A DNA stretch of 10,858 bases, from the NCBI GenBank assembly GCA_002694855.1, contig NZNL01000056.1, positions 21,273-32,130 of the forward strand, given 5' to 3'. The notes beneath the pieces are model-generated. The model was given only the letters and a program-made list of their open reading frames with translations. It did not search any database and had not been told where the DNA came from. This stretch comes from Gammaproteobacteria bacterium (GTDB taxonomy: Bacteria; Pseudomonadota; Gammaproteobacteria; Pseudomonadales; Pseudohongiellaceae). The stretch's first letter is position 1. Every line of letters starts with the position of its first letter. The translations under genes were made by a program, and so were the position numbers. This document shows positions 6,666 to 10,858 of this stretch, piece by piece.

Positions 6666-7826
6666 TCATTGACCCGCCCTCAGGGTCAGTTTTATATCCT
6701 CTCCAATCTTTGTGAGTTTCTGGACGGAAAACCCCTGACATTCATCGAGCGATTGCAGGCCCGTGATAGCCAATAAAGGTTTGCCGTCGCTGCCGAGTAT
6801 TTTTGGCGCAATGTATAGAATCAGCTCATCCACCAGCCCAGTCTCTATGAAGGCACCACTTAATGAGGGTCCTGCTTCAATTAAAACTTCATTGCAGGAA
6901 AAATCAGAGGCCAGTGATTCTAGCACAAATTGTAGGTTTACTCTTTTGTTACAGCTACCTGTTTGAATAATTTCCACATTGTCCGCTAGAGCTTTTCCTA
7001 TAAAATCTTCATTAAGTGTATAGACTTTTACAAGACCACCACTGTTTAAAATACGGGCGGTGCCAGGTGTCTGTAATTGGCTATCAATAATGACACGCAG
7101 AGGCTGCCGTTCTATTAATGTAGCATTCAATTTTCTTTCTTCATCACTAATAGAAAGATCCGAGCTGCGTACGGTAAGAAATGGATCGTCAATGAGCACA
7201 GTATTTATTCCGGTGATAACTGCACTCGCACTGGCTCGAAGTCTTTGCACATCACCTCTGGCCGCCGTTCCAGTGATCCACTTGCTTCGCCCATCAGCCA
7301 GAGCTGTTCTTCCGTCCAGACTCATCGCGAGTTTCAAACGCACAAAGGGAAGTCCTTCCTCTCTTCGTTTGAAATACCCGGCATTAACCGACCTGGCTTT
7401 TTGCTCAAAATCTACCATGTGATAAACTTCAATACCCGCCCGTTCCATTTGCTCCACGCCACTCCCTGCTACAGCTGGATTAGGGTCTAATGCTGCGATA
7501 ACAACCTGTTGAATTCCGGACGCTATGAGCGATTCACAGCAAGGTCCAGTTCGCCCGGTATGTGAACAAGGTTCGAGACTAACGAAGGCTGTAGCAGCTT
7601 TCGCCGACTCGCCCGCTTTGTCTAGAGCGACGACTTCCGCATGCGCCTGGCCAGGCGCAGCATGCCAGCCTTCTCCAATTATGGCGCCGTGTTTTGCAAT
7701 GACACATCCAACTCTTGGGTTCGGAGTGGCCGTCCATACGCTGCTCGACAGCTCTATAGCTCTTTGCATATGGATTGGCCAGTCCGCAACCAATGTACCA
7801 AGTTGCGTATTCGGGACCGATTTCAC
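6666..7826 (-). CDS. ribD: Bifunctional pyrimidine deaminase/reductase (RibD)
   Basis: Carries out the second and third steps of riboflavin synthesis: deamination of the cyclohydrolase product, then NADPH-dependent reduction of the ribosyl side chain. The deaminase domain (about residues 15-150) has TPNPRVGCVI, the zinc-binding HAEV (His62, Glu64) and LEPCSHTGRTGPCC (Cys87, Cys96). The reductase domain (about 155-386) begins at FVRLKLAMSLDGRTAL and includes SKWITG, DDPFLTVR, NEVLIEAGPSLSGAF and APKILG. The 386 residues are a normal length. I take the GTG at 7826. The first homologous block in E. coli (MARALKLA) matches MQRAIELS at residue 20, so a start at that ATG cannot be excluded. This is the first rib gene of the train, 116 bases after nrdR. 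Confidence 0.95.
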   Translation of the reverse strand: MKSVPNTQLGTLVADWPIHMQRAIELSSSVWTATPNPRVGCVIAKHGAIIGEGWHAAPGQAHAEVVALDKAGESAKAATAFVSLEPCSHTGRTGPCCESLIASGIQQVVIAALDPNPAVAGSGVEQMERAGIEVYHMVDFEQKARSVNAGYFKRREEGLPFVRLKLAMSLDGRTALADGRSKWITGTAARGDVQRLRASASAVITGINTVLIDDPFLTVRSSDLSISDEERKLNATLIERQPLRVIIDSQLQTPGTARILNSGGLVKVYTLNEDFIGKALADNVEIIQTGSCNKRVNLQFVLESLASDFSCNEVLIEAGPSLSGAFIETGLVDELILYIAPKILGSDGKPLLAITGLQSLDECQGFSVQKLTKIGEDIKLTLRAGQ

Positions 7827-7942
7827 ACCAGTGACTCTTTACGTGTTAATAGAGATGTATAGCTTCGTCCGCTACCCTGCAACCCTCTAGATGCAACGGG
7901 GAAGGCAATCGATTCTACCAGAATGGAGAATTTAGTGCAGAT
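7827..7942 (-). promoter_or_regulatory. nrdR-ribD intergenic region, possible promoter/leader of the rib genes
   Basis: The only long non-coding gap between intact genes in the minus-strand train. On the minus strand TTGCAG (7877-7882) and TATACA (7856-7861) could be -35 and -10 boxes, but the 15-base spacing is short and the -10 match is poor. Two small repeats are visible: TGCAAC twice on the plus strand at 7878-7883 and 7892-7897 (14-base period), and an inverted repeat ATTCT-acc-AGAAT at 7912-7924 with no U-tract after it on the minus strand. The gap is too short and lacks recognisable elements for an FMN riboswitch. Function is inferred from position only. Confidence 0.3.
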
Positions 7943-8410
7943 TCAGTCTTGGGTAGAAGTGTCTTTGGAAAGACGATCAATTTCTTGTCGAAATTCATTT
8001 AGGTCTTTGAAACTACGATATACTGAAGCGAATCTGACAAAGGCTACTTCATCGAGGTCTCTGAGCTCTTTCATCACTTTTTCTCCGACTTCACGTGAAG
8101 GAATTTCTCTTTCGCCTGTTGCACGCAAGATAGTCTTAATGCGGTTAATCGCTTCTTCAACTTTCTCGATACTGACCGGCCGCTTTTCCAATGCCTTTGT
8201 TAGACCAGCCAGTAGCTTATCTTCATTAAAAGGTTCTCGAATGCCATCTTGTTTGATAATCCTAGGCATGACCAGTTCGGCGGATTCATAAGTAGTGAAT
8301 CGCTCCTCACAAGTAATACACTCGCGACGACGGCGTACGTGATTACCTTCGGAGACCAACCTTGAATCGATGACTCTAGTATCTACGGCTGCACAAAAAG
8401 GACAATGCAT
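7943..8410 (-). CDS. nrdR: Transcriptional repressor NrdR
   Basis: Zinc-ribbon and ATP-cone repressor of ribonucleotide reductase genes, binding NrdR boxes in their promoters in response to ATP/dATP. The N-terminal ribbon has Cys3, Cys6, Cys31 and Cys34 (MHCPFC and CITC) and the diagnostic VIDSR and VRRRREC segments. The ATP cone begins at PRIIKQDG and extends through [21 protein letters not shown]. The 155 residues are typical. The start is 24 bases after glyA, preceded by GGAGA. glyA-nrdR-ribD is a common proteobacterial order. No nrd gene and no obvious NrdR box was seen in the window, so its targets are elsewhere. Confidence 0.97.
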   Translation of the reverse strand: MHCPFCAAVDTRVIDSRLVSEGNHVRRRRECITCEERFTTYESAELVMPRIIKQDGIREPFNEDKLLAGLTKALEKRPVSIEKVEEAINRIKTILRATGEREIPSREVGEKVMKELRDLDEVAFVRFASVYRSFKDLNEFRQEIDRLSKDTSTQD

Positions 8411-8434
8411 GATTTTTATTTCTCCACCATATAC

Positions 8435-9688
8435 TTATTGATATACCGGATAACGAGCGCAGAGATCCAATACTTTTTGTTTAATCTCAACAATTTTATC
8501 CTCATTACTTATGTCATCCATTATATCGCACATCCAGGTTGTCAGTTCATCTGCTTCGGCTCGTTTAAATCCACGCGTCGTTACAGCAGGTGATCCGATT
8601 CGCAAACCGCTCGTTATAAACGGCGGATTGGGATCATTCGGTACTGCGTTCTTATTCACAGTGATATTCGCTCTGCTCAAGGCTGCATCGGCATCTTTAC
8701 CAGTCATTCCTTGTTTAACCAGGCTCAGCAGAAATAAGTGGTCGTCAGTACCGTTTGATACCACGTCATAGCCACGATCGATAAACCCCTGAGCCATGGT
8801 CCGGGCATTTTCAAGCGTCTGTTTCTGATAGATAACAAAATCATCGCTCATCGCTTCTTTAAGGCAAACTGCTTTCGCCGCGATTACATGCATAAGCGGC
8901 CCACCTTGGCTTTCAGGGAATACGGCAAAATTGAACTTCTTTTCAAGTTCTGGATTTGCGCGCGCTAAAATGAGCCCACCACGGGGGCCACGAAGCGTCT
9001 TGTGTGTGGTCGTGGTAGTCACATCGGCAATGTTGATCGGGCTTGGGTAGACACCCGCTGCGATTAAACCGGACACGTGAGCCATATCAACCATAAAATA
9101 GGCACCAACGCGGTCAGCTATATCTCGAATTTTTTGCCAATTGACAACTCGCGAGTATGCAGAAAAGCCGGCCACGATAACCTTGGGTTTGTGCTCCTGG
9201 GCTAGTCGGTCGACCTCCTCGTAATCTATCTCACCGGTGTCATTTTTTAGGCCATACTGTACCGCATTATAGATTCGCCCTGAAGAACTCACACTGGCAC
9301 CATGGGTCAGGTGGCCACCATCAGCTAGACTCATACCTAACAGCGTATCGCCGGGTTTCATCATCGCCATGTAGGCTGCAGCGTTAGCCTGAGAACCTGA
9401 ATGTGGTTGGACATTAGCGAAGTCAGCCTTGAACAGCTCCTTGGCCCGAGCTATCGTGAGTTCTTCCACTACATCGACATTTTCACAACCACCGTAATAG
9501 CGCTTACCCGGATAACCTTCTGCATACTTGTTGGTGAGAACCGAGCCCTGCGCTTCCATGATAAAGGGACTGGTGTGATTTTCAGACGCAATAAGTTCGA
9601 TGTGTTCTTCCTGACGTGTTTTTTCTGCTTCGATAGCTGCACTAATTTCTGGATCAAATTCCGATATGCTGATATCGCTCTTGAACAT
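8435..9688 (-). CDS. glyA: Serine hydroxymethyltransferase (GlyA)
   Basis: Pyridoxal-phosphate enzyme that converts serine and tetrahydrofolate to glycine and 5,10-methylene-tetrahydrofolate, the main one-carbon source of the cell. Diagnostic stretches are [20 protein letters not shown] (31-50), [15 protein letters not shown] (53-67), [11 protein letters not shown] (92-102), [17 protein letters not shown] (199-215) and the cofactor lysine in [14 protein letters not shown] (Lys230). The 417 residues equal the E. coli length. The ATG at 9688 has GGAG six bases upstream. It is the first gene of the minus-strand train and diverges from ettA, with a 178-base shared upstream region. Confidence 0.98.
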   Translation of the reverse strand: MFKSDISISEFDPEISAAIEAEKTRQEEHIELIASENHTSPFIMEAQGSVLTNKYAEGYPGKRYYGGCENVDVVEELTIARAKELFKADFANVQPHSGSQANAAAYMAMMKPGDTLLGMSLADGGHLTHGASVSSSGRIYNAVQYGLKNDTGEIDYEEVDRLAQEHKPKVIVAGFSAYSRVVNWQKIRDIADRVGAYFMVDMAHVSGLIAAGVYPSPINIADVTTTTTHKTLRGPRGGLILARANPELEKKFNFAVFPESQGGPLMHVIAAKAVCLKEAMSDDFVIYQKQTLENARTMAQGFIDRGYDVVSNGTDDHLFLLSLVKQGMTGKDADAALSRANITVNKNAVPNDPNPPFITSGLRIGSPAVTTRGFKRAEADELTTWMCDIMDDISNEDKIVEIKQKVLDLCARYPVYQ

Positions 9689-9730
9689 TTAGTGCTCCAC
9701 GGGCCGGGCTGGGGAATTTTTGAAGGCGCT

Positions 9731-9736
9731 ATTTTA
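9731..9736 (-). promoter_or_regulatory. Possible -10 box of the glyA promoter
   Basis: TAAAAT on the minus strand, about 45 bases before the glyA ATG; five of six bases match the sigma-70 -10 consensus and TG stands directly before it. At 17-base spacing the -35 position reads ATGCTG, which is poor, so an activator or a different promoter is possible. No PurR-like or MetR-like palindrome was recognised nearby. Confidence 0.3.
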
Positions 9737-9791
9737 CATGATGAGTCAGCACACAGCATCATTATTATTCTTTGCCCCCAGTATCCCTTGG

Positions 9792-9822
9792 TAGACATCA
9801 CACCTTAAGGCTATGCCATAAT
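9792..9822 (+). promoter_or_regulatory. Candidate sigma-70 promoter of ettA
   Basis: TAGACA (9792-9797; five of six bases of TTGACA) and CATAAT (9817-9822; five of six of TATAAT) are separated by 19 bases. The -10 box is preceded by TG at the right distance for an extended -10 (TGcCATAAT), which could compensate for the long spacer. Transcription would start near 9829, leaving a leader of about 38 bases before the ettA ATG at 9867. Confidence 0.45.
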
Positions 9823-9866
9823 AGTGTCCTCATTTTTTCCGATTTGAATACGCTTAGAAGAAGAGA

Positions 9867-10858
9867 ATGGCCCAGTTTGTTTACACCATGAACCGCGTCG
9901 GCAAAGTAGTACCGCCGAAGCGCGAAATCCTCAAAGATATCTCACTCTCGTTTTTCCATGGGGCGAAGATTGGTGTGCTGGGTTTGAACGGAGCTGGCAA
10001 ATCGACCCTGATGCGCATTATGGCTGGAGAAGACGGTGAGATAAACGGTGAAGCACGGGCTCAGCCAGGTATCAAAATCGGCTACTTGCCACAGGAACCG
10101 AAACTCAATGAAAGCAAGGATGTACGTGGCAATGTTGAAGAAGGCATACAAGATATCATCAGCCTGATAGAAGAATTTAGCATCATCAGCGACAAATTTG
10201 CTGAGCCCATGGATGATGATGCGATGAACAAATTACTAGAACGGCAAGGGGAATTACAGAATGAAATTGATGCTGTCGATGGCTGGCAAATAGAGCGAAC
10301 TCTCGATGTTGCGGCCAACGCCCTGCGAATGCCCCCTTGGGAAGCAGATATCACCACCCTATCCGGAGGAGAAAAGCGCCGGGTCGCGCTGTGTAGATTA
10401 TTGTTGTCTAAGCCCGACATGCTGCTTCTAGACGAGCCAACCAATCATCTTGATGCGGAAAGTGTAGCCTGGCTGGAGCGCTTCTTGCAGGAGTACCCAG
10501 GTACCGTCGTCGCCATTACTCACGATCGCTACTTTCTCGATAATGCCGCCAGCTGGATACTCGAGTTGGACCGTGGCCATGGAATTCCCTATGAAGGGAA
10601 TTACACTGCATGGCTAGAAACAAAAGAGAAGCGTCTGCAGATAGAGGAAAAACAGCAAGCGGCAAACAGGCGAACCATCAAATCTGAATTGGAATGGGTG
10701 CGCGCCAATCCCAAGGGCCGCCAAGCCAAGAGTAGAGCGCGAATTACTCGCTTCGAAGAACTCAATTCCCAAGAATTCCAGAAGCGTAACGAAACTCAAG
10801 AACTATACATTCCCCCGGGTCCACGTCTGGGAGACAAGGTAATTGACGTAAGCCACTT
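9867..10858 (+). CDS. ettA: Energy-dependent translational throttle protein EttA (3' end cut by the window)
   Basis: ABC-F ATPase that binds the ribosomal E site and gates entry into the elongation cycle according to the ATP/ADP ratio; a soluble protein without membrane segments. The frame is open from ATG 9867 to the window end, 330 complete codons of an expected 555 or so. The start MAQFVYTMNRVGKVVPPKRE is nearly the same as in E. coli. The first nucleotide-binding domain has Walker A GLNGAGKST (39-47), LSGGE (165-169), Walker B LLLDEP (186-191, Glu190 catalytic) and switch His219 in ITHDR. The arm insertion lies at about 85-140. The linker (ELEWVR, KGRQAKSRAR, RFEELNS) is present, and the second ATPase domain is just beginning at GPRLGDKV. 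A purine-rich AGAAGAGA precedes the ATG. Confidence 0.97.
   Translation, partial: MAQFVYTMNRVGKVVPPKREILKDISLSFFHGAKIGVLGLNGAGKSTLMRIMAGEDGEINGEARAQPGIKIGYLPQEPKLNESKDVRGNVEEGIQDIISLIEEFSIISDKFAEPMDDDAMNKLLERQGELQNEIDAVDGWQIERTLDVAANALRMPPWEADITTLSGGEKRRVALCRLLLSKPDMLLLDEPTNHLDAESVAWLERFLQEYPGTVVAITHDRYFLDNAASWILELDRGHGIPYEGNYTAWLETKEKRLQIEEKQQAANRRTIKSELEWVRANPKGRQAKSRARITRFEELNSQEFQKRNETQELYIPPGPRLGDKVIDVSH

Noticed and set aside
9401..9808. Plus-strand 135-codon and minus-strand 110-codon frames over the glyA 5' end
   Set aside because: Both are shadows of the well-conserved glyA coding sequence and run into the divergent promoter region.
10082..10444. Minus-strand 120-codon frame inside ettA
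   Set aside because: It lies fully antisense to the conserved first ATPase domain of EttA; no motif of its own.

Overview
The window is a chromosomal housekeeping segment from a gammaproteobacterium. The gene order glyA-nrdR-ribD-ribE-ribBA(X)-ribH-nusB-thiL-(pgpA)-ribA matches what I recall of the Pseudomonas-type riboflavin cluster. The EttA, GlyA, RibA and NusB proteins are close to their E. coli and Pseudomonas counterparts. Base composition looks moderate to slightly AT-rich by eye. I cannot name a genus. No IS element, integrase, CRISPR, tRNA or rRNA was seen.

Layout. (1) 1-1373, plus strand: the 3' part of cobO (cob(I)alamin adenosyltransferase) overlaps btuF (periplasmic vitamin B12-binding protein) by one base. 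(2) 1385-9688, minus strand: one tightly packed train that reads, in transcription order, glyA, nrdR, ribD, ribE, ribBA(X), ribH, nusB, thiL, a pgpA remnant, ribA and cobC. Gaps are mostly 0-50 bases. The exceptions are the 116-base nrdR-ribD gap and the 185 bases between thiL and the chosen ribA start, which hold the remnant. (3) 9689-9866: an intergenic region with divergent promoters. (4) 9867-10858, plus strand: the 5' 60% or so of ettA, running off the window.

How the genes work together. RibA, RibB, RibD, RibH and RibE together cover GTP plus ribulose-5-phosphate to riboflavin; only the separate dephosphorylation step is absent, and it is normally encoded elsewhere. ThiL makes thiamine diphosphate. 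NusB is a transcription antitermination factor for rRNA. NrdR represses ribonucleotide reductase genes. GlyA supplies one-carbon units. CobO, BtuF and CobC belong to cobalamin salvage and assembly, and the B12 genes converge on the end of the B2 train.

The main anomaly is at 2667-2819. Only the last 50 or so codons of pgpA (phosphatidylglycerophosphatase A) remain, placed directly after the intact end of thiL. The conserved C-terminal motif is still readable and the frame is open to its stop, but the N-terminal two thirds and any start codon are gone. This is best explained by an internal deletion or by an assembly join. Second-tier observations are the degenerate GTP cyclohydrolase II domain on RibB, the likely TTG start of ribA, and the repeats in the nrdR-ribD gap. 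I found no convincing new biological system; the window is mostly ordinary and conserved.
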